DNA from: Acinetobacter dispersus
Lineage (GTDB): Bacteria > Pseudomonadota > Gammaproteobacteria > Pseudomonadales > Moraxellaceae
Length of the DNA stretch: 64,000 nucleotides
NCBI RefSeq assembly: GCF_009884975.1
Contig: NZ_CP041970.1
Coordinates: 1-64,000, forward strand
Direction of reading: 5' to 3'
Below, piece by piece: positions 46,246 to 54,644 of the stretch. A program made the translations under genes and the position numbers. The notes below the pieces were generated by a model. It saw only the letters and a program-made list of their open reading frames with translations. It was not told where the DNA came from and ran no database searches. Within the stretch, counting starts at the first letter, position 1. Every line of letters starts with the position of its first letter.

Positions 46246-47166
46246 ATGAAAACACCACTAATTCGATCAAGTCAGTTAAGTGAACTAAATAATTGCAATG
46301 TTTGGTTGAAAATGGAATCTGCTCAGCCTACAGGCTCATTTAAGCAGCGTAGTATTGGTAATGCCTGTTTAAAATATGCTGAAAAAGGCGCAAAGAAATT
46401 TGTGAGCTCTTCTGGTGGTAATGCTGGGATCTCTGTTGCGTATATGGGCAAGCTGTTAGGCATTGCAGTGACGGTCGTTGTCCCGAAAACAACGTCACAA
46501 AAAGCAATTGATTTAATGCGGCAGGAAGCTGCTGACGTGATTGTACATGGTGATTCTTGGATTGAAGCCAATCAACTCGCGCTCTCTTTTGTCAGTGAGA
46601 AAGCTATTTATATTCACCCTTTTGATGGTCAATATCTGTGGGATGGCGTCGCTTGTATTATTGATGAAGTGATTGCTGAGGGAGTACGACCTTCAGCAGT
46701 AGTTTTATCTGTTGGTGGGGGGAGTTTACTTTCTGGTATTACTCAAGGTTTGCTAACGCATCAGCTGGACATTCCTATTTATGCAATCGAAACAGAAGGC
46801 ACAGCATCTTTAAATACCTCAATGCAACTTGGGCAGCATATTAGCTTAGACCGTGTCACAGGTATTGCAACCACACTTGCAGCAAAACGGGTCTGTGAGC
46901 AGGCATTTAAGATCACTCAACAGCAAAATATTCAGGGAATAACGGTTACTGATTCAGATACAGTAAGTGCATGTTTAAAATTCTTAAATGATCACCGAAC
47001 CTTGGTTGAACCTGCCTGCGGGGCAACTTTATCCATTTTATATGATCAAAAAGTTAACTTTAGTCCATCTGATGATGTATTGGTGATTGTTTGTGGTGGC
47101 GCATCGATCACTTATGAGCAGCTTTCCAAATATGCTCAGCAATTTGCTGAACCAGTCAGGATTTAG
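46246..47166 (+). CDS. Serine/threonine dehydratase-like PLP enzyme
   Basis: 306 residues from ATG 46246 (MKTPLIRSSQL); an in-frame ATG at 46234 adds four residues. Fold type II PLP enzyme: PLP Lys in TGSFKQRS, SSSGGNAGISVAY substrate/phosphate loop, and the Gly-rich SVGGGSLLSGIT. No regulatory ACT domain, so it is the short L-serine ammonia-lyase type. It deaminates serine or threonine to the oxo-acid. It stands alone between the VWA gene and a terminator. Confidence 0.88.
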   Translation: MKTPLIRSSQLSELNNCNVWLKMESAQPTGSFKQRSIGNACLKYAEKGAKKFVSSSGGNAGISVAYMGKLLGIAVTVVVPKTTSQKAIDLMRQEAADVIVHGDSWIEANQLALSFVSEKAIYIHPFDGQYLWDGVACIIDEVIAEGVRPSAVVLSVGGGSLLSGITQGLLTHQLDIPIYAIETEGTASLNTSMQLGQHISLDRVTGIATTLAAKRVCEQAFKITQQQNIQGITVTDSDTVSACLKFLNDHRTLVEPACGATLSILYDQKVNFSPSDDVLVIVCGGASITYEQLSKYAQQFAEPVRI

Positions 47167-47240
47167 ATCTATTGGTTATGCATCATAACCTTTCTCATAA
47201 CTCATATTTAAAAGAGTGTAGAGGGACTAACTCATTTCTA

Positions 47241-47268
47241 AAAAGCGGTTGGAAAAACCGCTTTTTTT
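47241..47268 (+). terminator. Terminator of the dehydratase gene
   Basis: AAAAGCGGTT / AACCGCTTTT stem (10 bp), then T run. Confidence 0.92.
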
Positions 47269-47337
47269 ATATCTTAATATCGTGATTTGGGTTGGATTAT
47301 GTTATAAGCATGGCGTTTTATTGGCATATTATTTTTT

Positions 47338-47652
47338 ATGTTTGAAGATTTGCTCCTCCCCATGTTTGACGATGAATATTATCCCGATATTCTCGTTGCT
47401 GAAGTGAAACAACATATCCATCGATTTTCGAAAAAGGTGAGTCGTACCGATTTATCTGAAACGGAAATTTATCGTTATGCGAATCAGACCTTGATTGAAA
47501 TCAACGAAATGAAACCACAATTTGAAGATCTGGACTCCAGTTTAGATGACACGGCCGCAGATTATATTGCCGAAGCCATGATGATGGTGGTGCAAAATGT
47601 CGGTTACTTCGACATTGAAATGGAAGAATTGATTGCCAATCGAGAGTGGTAA
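47338..47652 (+). CDS. DUF5713 family small acidic protein
   Basis: 104 residues: FDDEYYPDILVAEVKQHI at the N-terminus, an EIYRYANQTLIEINEM helix and the ending FDIEMEELIANREW match the DUF5713 pattern. All-helical, acidic, no signal peptide. Function unknown. It ends 35 bp from the convergent hydrolase gene. Confidence 0.8.
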   Translation: MFEDLLLPMFDDEYYPDILVAEVKQHIHRFSKKVSRTDLSETEIYRYANQTLIEINEMKPQFEDLDSSLDDTAADYIAEAMMMVVQNVGYFDIEMEELIANREW

Positions 47653-47687
47653 ACTTCACTCTCATTGGCTTTTTATAATAAGAATAA

Positions 47688-49289
47688 CTATTTCGCAGGG
47701 GTTTCATCCCAAAGTTTAGGCAAAACAATTTGCCCTGAAATCCATGCTTCAATTTTCGCTTGTTTTATTCGCTGATAATATTGGCTTTCACTCTTGATCA
47801 GCAGACCCAAAGTATCACCCACTTTGAGCTGTCCATAAACACTGGGTAGTTCGATAGTTTGTGCTTCTCCAGTTTGATCATTTAAGCCCAATCGAATCTG
47901 GTCATAGCTTATTTTTTTGGTTGGGTTAAATGGGGCAGTTTGATCATTCAAAATTGCATATTTCCCTGTCGCCTTTGATTTCACTGCAACTGAGATAAAT
48001 AAGGTCGCATTTGTATATTCAGGTGCAGTTTGCATGCTGAGGGTGAGTAGAGGTGCGCCTGTCATTGAGATCGATTGTTGCGCTGTATGAATGGGGACAA
48101 ATACCGCTTGAGCTTTAGTCGGAGCAATCCAAGTTTTATTTAAGATATATGTTGTTACTGGCTTAAGATCAGTAAGCTGATTCACCGGGCTCTGATCTAC
48201 GCATAATTCAGGTAAAGATTCGCTTAGTGTTTGGTCTTTTAACTTTTGATTAAACCAAGCCAAAATGGTTTTTTGTAAATTATAGTGCTGTTGATTACCA
48301 CAGCGAACAGATTTACCAATATACCAAAACGGCGTACTTCCCAATGGAGAATGTTGAGTAAAGGGTTGTAAATGACCACCCTGCACGCCAATCAAATGCA
48401 CCTCGCGTTGAGCTTGTTGGATGCATTGAGCAGCTTTGACACCCTCATTAAAAGGGAATAACACATCCCTGAATCCTTGAATAATTAAGGTATCTGCCTG
48501 TGGAGCTTGGTTGTTGCTACAAAACCAGCTGGCTTGATGTGTTTTAAGAAAATCGTAGGTAGAGTGCTTTAGTTGTCCATGTTGTGTATCCAGATAAGCT
48601 TGTTTGAGTTCAGGATCAAACTTATTCCAGTTCCACCAGTCGCCAATCAGATTGAGGAAACCAATCCAGTTACTTTTAGGGATGCCATTCGGTGCGAGAC
48701 TATGCACAATGTCATACCATGTGGTAATCGGTACAATCGCCTGTAAGCGTGGATCTAATGCTGAAGCCAGATATTGCACCCCGCCTGCATAAGATTCACC
48801 AATCATACCCGTACGCACACCATGCTGATTTTTTGCCAGTTGCGGCAAGTTTTTTTCAGCCCAGTTCATGATGGTGATGACATCCTGAGCTTCCTTTTCA
48901 GGATCTGTTAGCCTAATTTTCCCCTGACTGTCGCCATGTCCGCGTTGATCGTAGCTGATTACCCAATAGCCATTCTGCCAAGCTGTTTTTGCAACTTGTC
49001 CTGTTGGCAACAGAAATCCATACAAGCTGAGATCAGGCCGTTTCATTCGAGAAAGACCAAAGCCATGCGTATGTAAAAGTAATGGAGCAGTTTGACTGGA
49101 TGTTAAATGAGGTTGATAAACCGTAAAGGCGAGAACAGTTCCATCCTGAGCTGTTGTTTTCGCTTGATAATAGCGTTGTTTTAGTTCAGTTGTCTTAGCT
49201 GTGATTGATATTGGTTGTGTTGTGGCGTGTACACAACCTTGCAAAACAAACATCAGACTGAAGCAGAGCCATAAGACGTAAGAACGCAT
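47688..49289 (-). CDS. CocE/NonD-family alpha/beta hydrolase lipoprotein
   Basis: 533 residues. Lipoprotein signal VLQGC (Cys about 19). The alpha/beta hydrolase has the Asp-rich YDQRGHGDSQG turn, nucleophile Ser in GMIGESYAGG, Asp in QGFRDVLFP and His in GVQGGHLQP, as in X-Pro dipeptidyl-peptidase/CocE-type esterases. The C-terminal 190 residues form the jelly-roll domain of that family. Envelope-located esterase or amidase; substrate unknown. Upstream DNA (49369-49404) carries operator-like palindromes. Confidence 0.87.
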   Translation of the reverse strand: MRSYVLWLCFSLMFVLQGCVHATTQPISITAKTTELKQRYYQAKTTAQDGTVLAFTVYQPHLTSSQTAPLLLHTHGFGLSRMKRPDLSLYGFLLPTGQVAKTAWQNGYWVISYDQRGHGDSQGKIRLTDPEKEAQDVITIMNWAEKNLPQLAKNQHGVRTGMIGESYAGGVQYLASALDPRLQAIVPITTWYDIVHSLAPNGIPKSNWIGFLNLIGDWWNWNKFDPELKQAYLDTQHGQLKHSTYDFLKTHQASWFCSNNQAPQADTLIIQGFRDVLFPFNEGVKAAQCIQQAQREVHLIGVQGGHLQPFTQHSPLGSTPFWYIGKSVRCGNQQHYNLQKTILAWFNQKLKDQTLSESLPELCVDQSPVNQLTDLKPVTTYILNKTWIAPTKAQAVFVPIHTAQQSISMTGAPLLTLSMQTAPEYTNATLFISVAVKSKATGKYAILNDQTAPFNPTKKISYDQIRLGLNDQTGEAQTIELPSVYGQLKVGDTLGLLIKSESQYYQRIKQAKIEAWISGQIVLPKLWDETPAK

Positions 49290-49368
49290 AGATTATTTCA
49301 TCCTTGAACAAATCTTTGAGAAGTCACGCGGTGCGTTGCTACAGTTTACTTGAGCTGATTGCTAGATA

Positions 49369-49404
49369 CTATCACTGATAGGTCATGTTGTTTGACCTAT
49401 CAGT
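49369..49404. promoter_or_regulatory. Overlapping palindromes upstream of the hydrolase gene (tet-operator-like core)
   Basis: CTATCACTGATAG (49369-49381) is a 13-base palindrome identical, on the other strand, to the core of the Tn10 tetO2 operator (CTATCAGTGATAG). It overlaps a second 12-bp inverted repeat, ACTGATAGGTCA / TGACCTATCAGT (49374-49385 and 49393-49404). The site is 80-115 bp upstream of the hydrolase start. The long repeat has a T run only on the plus strand, where no gene ends, so it is not a terminator for the EamA gene. Confidence 0.5.
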
Positions 49405-49412
49405 TTTTATTG

Positions 49413-50363
49413 TTATAACAGACGTGGTTTTTTGCGGTAGGCATATAAAAATAGGCCTAAACATAGGAACATTAAGCCAAAAATCAGTTGTGAACTTAGA
49501 GGTTCATGGTTGAGCCATACTCCCCAAAATGTAGCCAGTACCGGAGTTAGAATAGTAATCAGCATTACCGTTGTTGGGTTCAATTTCTGAATCAGGTGAA
49601 AATAAAAAATCATGGCCAGTACAGATGAGAATAATGCGCTATAGAGCAGTGCCAAACTGGTTTGTAGGCTGGGTAATTGATTAGGCATTTCAGATAAGAA
49701 AAAAGGCAGCAAGCACAGATAACCTATCCATGAAACCATAGTTGAGCCTGTGGTTTGAATGATTGGATGAATTTCTGCGCCTACTTTTGCAACGATAAAC
49801 ATTGAAATTACGTAAAGTAAAACAGCAATGATTTCATAACCCACACCAAGCAAATCGAGTTGGATATGTTCAGCGCCTATACCGAGTGTGAGGGATAAAC
49901 CAAAAATAGCCAGTCCGAGTCCATACCATTGGCGTTTTAAAAAGTGTTCTCGCTTTAGGAGAAATACTGCAATCAGACCAGACCATAACGGCGCAGTGCC
50001 ATAAATAATGGAAATCATGCCAGATGAAACACGGGTCGCTCCCATATAACAAAAGGTCATTGAACCAAATAAGCCAATCGCACCTGCTGCATAGCTGATG
50101 AAGGCTGTATAAGTGAAGTCGAGTTTGAGCCGAAAATAAAACAAGCACATACAAGCTAAAGGAATGGCCAAACTGAACCGAAAAAATAATCCCCACGCCC
50201 AATGAATTTCATGCACCGTCAAGACGGCGGCCAATGGAGTCAATGACCAAATCAGCACGACTGCAATGAACTGACCGACTGTAGCAAGGCGAGGGTGATG
50301 AGAGGCTACAGTCGGTTGGATCTGTGTGTTGGGTATAAAATTCTTTTCTGGAAACTGTGTCAT
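49413..50363 (-). CDS. EamA/DMT-family 10-TM transporter
   Basis: 316 residues, two EamA repeats with ten hydrophobic segments starting FIAVVLIWSLTPLAAVL and ending GLMFLCLGLFLYAYRKKP. GSMTFCYMGATRVSSGMISIIYGTAPLWSGLIAVF is the conserved repeat-1 stretch. Inner-membrane exporter of a small metabolite, substrate unknown. Confidence 0.9.
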   Translation of the reverse strand: MTQFPEKNFIPNTQIQPTVASHHPRLATVGQFIAVVLIWSLTPLAAVLTVHEIHWAWGLFFRFSLAIPLACMCLFYFRLKLDFTYTAFISYAAGAIGLFGSMTFCYMGATRVSSGMISIIYGTAPLWSGLIAVFLLKREHFLKRQWYGLGLAIFGLSLTLGIGAEHIQLDLLGVGYEIIAVLLYVISMFIVAKVGAEIHPIIQTTGSTMVSWIGYLCLLPFFLSEMPNQLPSLQTSLALLYSALFSSVLAMIFYFHLIQKLNPTTVMLITILTPVLATFWGVWLNHEPLSSQLIFGLMFLCLGLFLYAYRKKPRLL

Positions 50364-50422
50364 GGCAATGCTCCTGTTATAACAACGGTAGAGGTTTAAA
50401 ATCTATAAATTTAGGCAATAAA

Positions 50423-50447
50423 AAAGGTCGCTGTTGAGGCGACCTTT
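50423..50447. terminator. Hairpin terminator at 50.4 kb
   Basis: AAAGGTCGC / GCGACCTTT, 9-bp stem, 7-base loop, T-rich on the minus strand (T6) and less so on the plus strand. It lies about 20 bp past the stop of the doubtful minus-strand ORF at 50468-50746, which is some support for that ORF. Confidence 0.75.
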
Positions 50448-50467
50448 GTTTTCATATGATGTTTTTT

Positions 50468-50746
50468 TTAATTTATCATCGGATGAAGTTGTTTAAAGTC
50501 TCCTCGCATAAAGATGCAGACACGTCGCCATGCAGCATTGACAGAAATGCAATGCGAAATGGCAATCAGACGTGTAGAAGGAGCTTTTGGGATCAACATA
50601 TCAAAAATTCTAAATGGGATTGGATTTTTATAGCATAAGGCCTGAGTGAAAAATAGTCGTTTTCTCGAATAAAGATAAAAATATAAGCCAGCTAAATAAA
50701 TAATTTGGCATTGCTTAAATTGCAGATTTTTCCATAATGTTGCCAT
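50468..50746 (-). CDS. Doubtful small ORF upstream of pnuC
   Basis: 92 residues, MATLWKNLQFKQCQIIYLAG..., basic and aromatic, no family recognised, no Shine-Dalgarno. It overlaps the pnuC start by 10 bp in divergent orientation. For it: a terminator immediately follows and the reading frame fills a 370-bp gap. Against it: no ribosome site, and the overlap leaves no separate promoter for pnuC. If it is not real, 50364-50736 holds only the terminator and the pnuC control region. Confidence 0.35.
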   Translation of the reverse strand: MATLWKNLQFKQCQIIYLAGLYFYLYSRKRLFFTQALCYKNPIPFRIFDMLIPKAPSTRLIAISHCISVNAAWRRVCIFMRGDFKQLHPMIN

Positions 50747-51342
50747 CAAATCTTAAAAGAAGTTTGCTCTTGTCTGCTTTAGAAATCGTTGCAGTGATTA
50801 TTAGTCTTATTGGTGTGACCTTAACCATCCGACGCAATATGTGGTGTTGGTGGTTTAATTTTCTTGCTTGTGGATTATATGCCTATTTTTTCTTTACCAT
50901 AAAATTGTATGGTGAAACGATTTTGCAATTTTTCTTTATCCTGATGAATGTTTATGGATTTTATTATTGGCTGAAAGGTAAACGCCAAGACCACGATATT
51001 AGGATTGAGCTGATTGCCAAGACAACGGTAGTGGCACAGATGGGTTTGGCTATAGTTTTTGGTTTGATCTTTGGCATGATTCTTAAACACTTTACCGATG
51101 CTGCTGTACCTATGCTGGACTCACAGTTGGTGGCATTTAGTCTACTTGCAACTTATTGGACCAGCCGTAAGTATATTGCGACATGGATCCTCTGGATTTT
51201 TGTCAATATTATCTACGTGGGGATGTTCAGTTATAAAGAGGTTTTCCTTACAGCTGGCTTATATGCTGCTTTTGTGGGACTGGCTGCATATGGTTGGTGG
51301 CAATGGGAACAGGTCAAGCAGAAACAAATGGCACATTCATAA
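50737..51342 (+). CDS. pnuC: Nicotinamide riboside transporter PnuC
   Basis: 201 residues with seven hydrophobic segments (ALEIVAVIISLIGVTLTIRR, WWFNFLACGLYAYFFFTIKLYGE, QFFFILMNVYGFYYW, QLVAFSLLATYWTSRKYIATWILWIFVNIIYVGMFSYKE). The tandem PnuC half-repeats and the W-x-x-W/Y stretches fit nicotinamide riboside uptake for NAD salvage. ATG 50737 lacks a clear ribosome site; a slightly later TTG start is possible. No riboswitch was recognised upstream. Confidence 0.88.
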   Translation: MLPSNLKRSLLLSALEIVAVIISLIGVTLTIRRNMWCWWFNFLACGLYAYFFFTIKLYGETILQFFFILMNVYGFYYWLKGKRQDHDIRIELIAKTTVVAQMGLAIVFGLIFGMILKHFTDAAVPMLDSQLVAFSLLATYWTSRKYIATWILWIFVNIIYVGMFSYKEVFLTAGLYAAFVGLAAYGWWQWEQVKQKQMAHS

Positions 51343-51372
51343 ACAAGGGCAGCTGAGCTGCCCTTGTTTTTT
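51341..51372. terminator. Bidirectional terminator of pnuC and glpQ-like gene
   Basis: 13-bp perfect stem AAACAAGGGCAGC / GCTGCCCTTGTTT with a 3-base loop and T run, 12 bp before the convergent gene's stop. Confidence 0.93.
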
Positions 51373-51384
51373 ACGGCTCAATGA

Positions 51385-52539
51385 TTATTTAGTTGTGGCT
51401 TGATAGCTTTGTACGGCTTGACGGCCTAAAGCAGGATCATCGGTAAACAGACCATCAATTCCAGCTTTGAGATAGAGCTGCATTTCTTTGAGCGATCCTG
51501 TAGGGCAACGTTCAGCTGCTTTAGCTGGATCAGTGCTACATTTTAAGGTGGGCGGCAGGAAGTTATTCTCAGGGCGGAAGGTATAAGGATGAACCTTTAA
51601 ATTGACTTTATGTGAGTCTGCAATGAAAGAGGTTGTCTGTGTCAATGCTGCATCTTTGAAAACATAAGCCTTTGATGGGCCGACGCCGTTGGCATAAGCA
51701 GCAACATCTTTAAGGCCCTGTGCAGTCGCTAGATCAGCATAGGTTTTAGGATTGTTTTGATCGACATAGTCCGCTGGTCTTGCACCTGGAGCATCATAGA
51801 GCTGAATTAATTGTGCGTGTTTAACACTCTTATGTAAATCCAGTTGGTTTTTCAAATATTTTAAATTGCCAACTTCGAAAGATTGTAGATAAATTGGTGC
51901 AATATCGCGAGTGTATTGATATTTAGACAGGGTTTTAAGTAGCGTGTCTTCCATCGCCAAATTTTGTTTTTGGAAATAGGTCGGATGTTTAGTTTCAATA
52001 TACAAGCCAATAATCTTGCCCGTTTTTTTATAATGCGCATCAGCAAGTTCAATGATCTGCTCTAAAGTCGGGACAGGATAGAGATCATTGTATTTTTGAT
52101 TGTCTGGTCGGAATTGCGGAATACGTTCACGTGCTTTCAGTTGTTGTAATTCCTTTAAAGTAAAGTCTTCAGTAAACCAGCCTTCTAAAGTCATACCATC
52201 AATAACCTTAGTTTTTTTACGATCCGCAAATTGAGGTAGGGTAGAAACATTGGTGGTACCACCAATTTCATTTTCATGACGAGCAACTAAGACACCATCT
52301 TTAGTTGAAACAAGATCAGGTTCAATAAAATCAGCACCATCATCAATGGCTTTTTGATAAGACGCAAGCGTATGTTCTGGTCGAAGTGCACTGGCACCGC
52401 GATGTCCAATCACTAAAATTTTTGGCAGTTGATATTCAGGTTGCGTGGTATTACTTTGATTATTATTGTCATCATTACAGCCTGCAAGACTGATCAGGCA
52501 GAGACAAAGCGCAGCTTTTTTAAACATGAACAAACTCAT
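51385..52539 (-). CDS. Glycerophosphodiester phosphodiesterase lipoprotein (GlpQ-like)
   Basis: 384 residues. Lipoprotein signal LAGC (Cys about 21). TIM-barrel GDPD domain: HRGASALRPEHTLASYQKAI (catalytic His), FIEPDLVSTKDGVLVARHENE (Glu/Asp metal site and second His), LYIETKHP, and a C-terminal IDGLFTDDP. Length and the large insertion match periplasmic GlpQ rather than cytosolic UgpQ. It hydrolyses glycerophosphodiesters to glycerol-3-phosphate. An in-frame ATG four codons inside (52527) is an alternative start. Confidence 0.9.
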   Translation of the reverse strand: MSLFMFKKAALCLCLISLAGCNDDNNNQSNTTQPEYQLPKILVIGHRGASALRPEHTLASYQKAIDDGADFIEPDLVSTKDGVLVARHENEIGGTTNVSTLPQFADRKKTKVIDGMTLEGWFTEDFTLKELQQLKARERIPQFRPDNQKYNDLYPVPTLEQIIELADAHYKKTGKIIGLYIETKHPTYFQKQNLAMEDTLLKTLSKYQYTRDIAPIYLQSFEVGNLKYLKNQLDLHKSVKHAQLIQLYDAPGARPADYVDQNNPKTYADLATAQGLKDVAAYANGVGPSKAYVFKDAALTQTTSFIADSHKVNLKVHPYTFRPENNFLPPTLKCSTDPAKAAERCPTGSLKEMQLYLKAGIDGLFTDDPALGRQAVQSYQATTK

Positions 52540-52648
52540 CAGTTTTTATCTAAGCGGCTAGTTTGAAAGCTAAAGTTATCAAATCAATGACAGTTGTATG
52601 ATGCTTTTATGAAAATATGAAGAATTCTAAAGTTGCGCTCAGATAAGC

Positions 52649-52692
52649 AAAAACTCCAGTTTAGATGAAGGAACTAAACTGGAGTTTTTTTG
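52649..52692 (-). terminator. Terminator of the PEtN-transferase-like gene
   Basis: 15-bp perfect stem AAAACTCCAGTTTAG / CTAAACTGGAGTTTT with a 9-base loop; T-rich on both sides. Confidence 0.88.
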
Positions 52693-52702
52693 TTGGTCCT
52701 GA

Positions 52703-54316
52703 TTAAGACTTATGCTTCCAATATGGCCAATTGATTTCTGGTGTGAATTGATAATTTTCATCTTGCCAATAGGATTGTTTTGGCGATGATTTATCTTTAA
52801 GCCCCATGATATGCATGAGATTGTTATCGAGTTCCGCGGTATTTAAGGTCTTGTCTTTGTTTACCCCAGTCGCCAACATTGTATCAGACCACATAACTAC
52901 AGGAACTTGATAGCCAGCTTTAGTATTAGGACTATGACCTGCATAATCGATTTCATGTCCAACTTCATTGCCATGATCAGATACAACGGTGAATGATCTA
53001 AAGTCTGGTACTGCATCTGCTCTCAAATCATCTAGAAATTTAGCCAGTAAAGAGTCTTCGTATAAAACCGCATTGTCATAATCATTACGCAATGAGCGAA
53101 TCCATGGGTCAATATCTCGACTTTTAAGTTCGAGTTCGACCTGATCATTACTGGTGCTGGTAAATTTATTGAATGTATCTGGGTAACGTTCTTTATAATT
53201 TGGATGCGCACCAATTAGATGAAGAATGATTAACTTTTTCGGATCTGGATCTGCAAGTGCTTGCTGATAATCAGGAATTAAGCTTTCATCCAAAGAGGTA
53301 CTACTACGCCCAGAACGGGTATTTTTATACACGGCTTTATCGGCATAGGAACCAAACAGAGAGGACAAATAGGTATCATCTTGGTTACTGAGCCAATAAA
53401 TCTTATAACCAGCAGCGCGTGCGTAAGCGAGCACACTTTCGGATGAATACTTATCATGTTCTGCGGCTGGACTTTCGGTCAATAAAACACGCAGTGCATT
53501 GATAGTAGACGGTGCAGGAGAAAAGGCGTTACAGAAGACTTTAATCTCAGCGAGTCGCTTTGTCATTTCAGGTGTGGTATCTCGCGGATAATCACATACG
53601 CCTAAGTTTAGACTGGTGAGACTTTCTGAAAGGACCAAGACATGGGTTTGTTTTCCTTTGGCTTGGTCAGTCAGCACTAAATTATTTTTTGCACTGAGAT
53701 CCCACTGATGATGCACATCTTTATGCTGCTTAATTCTATTTTTAAAATCTTGAATTTTAGTTTGGAACTCAGACCAAAAGATAACAGGATGTACCTTCCG
53801 AGAAGGTTTCATTAAATAGCTGGTAGCGGCTAATAATATCAGTAGAATAATGCAACCACGATAAACACGACTCTGCCAAAGTTGACTGAAATGAATCGGT
53901 TTAACCAGTTTGAATACCGCAAAACTATAGAGCGTGAGTGCGCTGAGTAGACCAAATACCACCGCTGCAATGGTAACGAGGTGAAGCTGGATAAATCCCC
54001 AGGTCTCTTGTTGATTGGTATTGGCAATTGCTTCAATAATAAAATAGGCTTCATTATCACTATTGAATAAAAACCATGTACTGGAACGAAGTAGGGCATC
54101 AAGCCATGCGATGAACCACCAAGCAATTGTGAGAACATACCAATAGATTTTTTGTCGCGTGATTGCGAGATAGATAAAAAAAACGCCCGGTAAAGATAAA
54201 AAGCCAAGCCTTAAACCATCAGACAAATTACCTGCACTAATCAGCAAACCTCCAGTAATGAATGCTGGAAGCAGGATAAGCAATAGGATATTAAAGTTTT
54301 TTAAGCTGGCCTTCAT
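52703..54316 (-). CDS. Phosphoethanolamine-transferase-like sulfatase-family membrane protein
   Basis: 537 residues. Four or five N-terminal transmembrane segments (to about 165), then a periplasmic sulfatase domain. Motifs: VLVLSESLTSLNLGVCDYPR and DTTPEMTKRL (family: ESxRxxxxxLYGYxR, TTP), the APSTINALRVLLT helix holding the expected nucleophile Thr/Ser, and VVSDHGNEVGH. It resembles EptA/CptA/OpgE enzymes that add phosphoethanolamine to lipid A, core or glucans. There is no adjacent two-component system, so a colistin-resistance role cannot be assumed. Confidence 0.8.
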   Translation of the reverse strand: MKASLKNFNILLLILLPAFITGGLLISAGNLSDGLRLGFLSLPGVFFIYLAITRQKIYWYVLTIAWWFIAWLDALLRSSTWFLFNSDNEAYFIIEAIANTNQQETWGFIQLHLVTIAAVVFGLLSALTLYSFAVFKLVKPIHFSQLWQSRVYRGCIILLILLAATSYLMKPSRKVHPVIFWSEFQTKIQDFKNRIKQHKDVHHQWDLSAKNNLVLTDQAKGKQTHVLVLSESLTSLNLGVCDYPRDTTPEMTKRLAEIKVFCNAFSPAPSTINALRVLLTESPAAEHDKYSSESVLAYARAAGYKIYWLSNQDDTYLSSLFGSYADKAVYKNTRSGRSSTSLDESLIPDYQQALADPDPKKLIILHLIGAHPNYKERYPDTFNKFTSTSNDQVELELKSRDIDPWIRSLRNDYDNAVLYEDSLLAKFLDDLRADAVPDFRSFTVVSDHGNEVGHEIDYAGHSPNTKAGYQVPVVMWSDTMLATGVNKDKTLNTAELDNNLMHIMGLKDKSSPKQSYWQDENYQFTPEINWPYWKHKS

Positions 54317-54644
54317 ATACGACTAATAAAATGGGGGAGAGTTACCGAGCGTGCTAATATCGGTTTAAGTGGGGAGTGTGTCAATTCTAAATTAAGAAGT
54401 ATTTGATTGCACAGTAAATTAAATTAATTACACAGCTAAACTGTTGAGTTGTTAACAAGGGCTAGCTCCTCTGGTTATTGATGCAGCGCAAAATCCATTA
54501 TTTCTCCTCAATTCTCGCTTTTTGAAATGATATGTTAATAGGGATGGTGTTTGCTTTAAAGCTCGGTAATGATCGTAGATTGAAAGTGCTAAAATTCTCT
54601 ATCTTTTTGAAAAATTGACTGTTTCAACAATGGAATGAACAGCC
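54317..54644. other. Divergent intergenic region, 328 bp
   Basis: Lies between the PEtN-transferase-like gene and the RND gene. It must hold both promoters. I see no ORF with a ribosome site, no strong hairpin and no recognised operator. Confidence 0.6.

Noticed and set aside
52703..54316. Calling the sulfatase-family gene eptA/pmrC (colistin resistance)
   Set aside because: No PmrAB neighbours and a diverged active-site region; only a PEtN-transferase-like call is supported.
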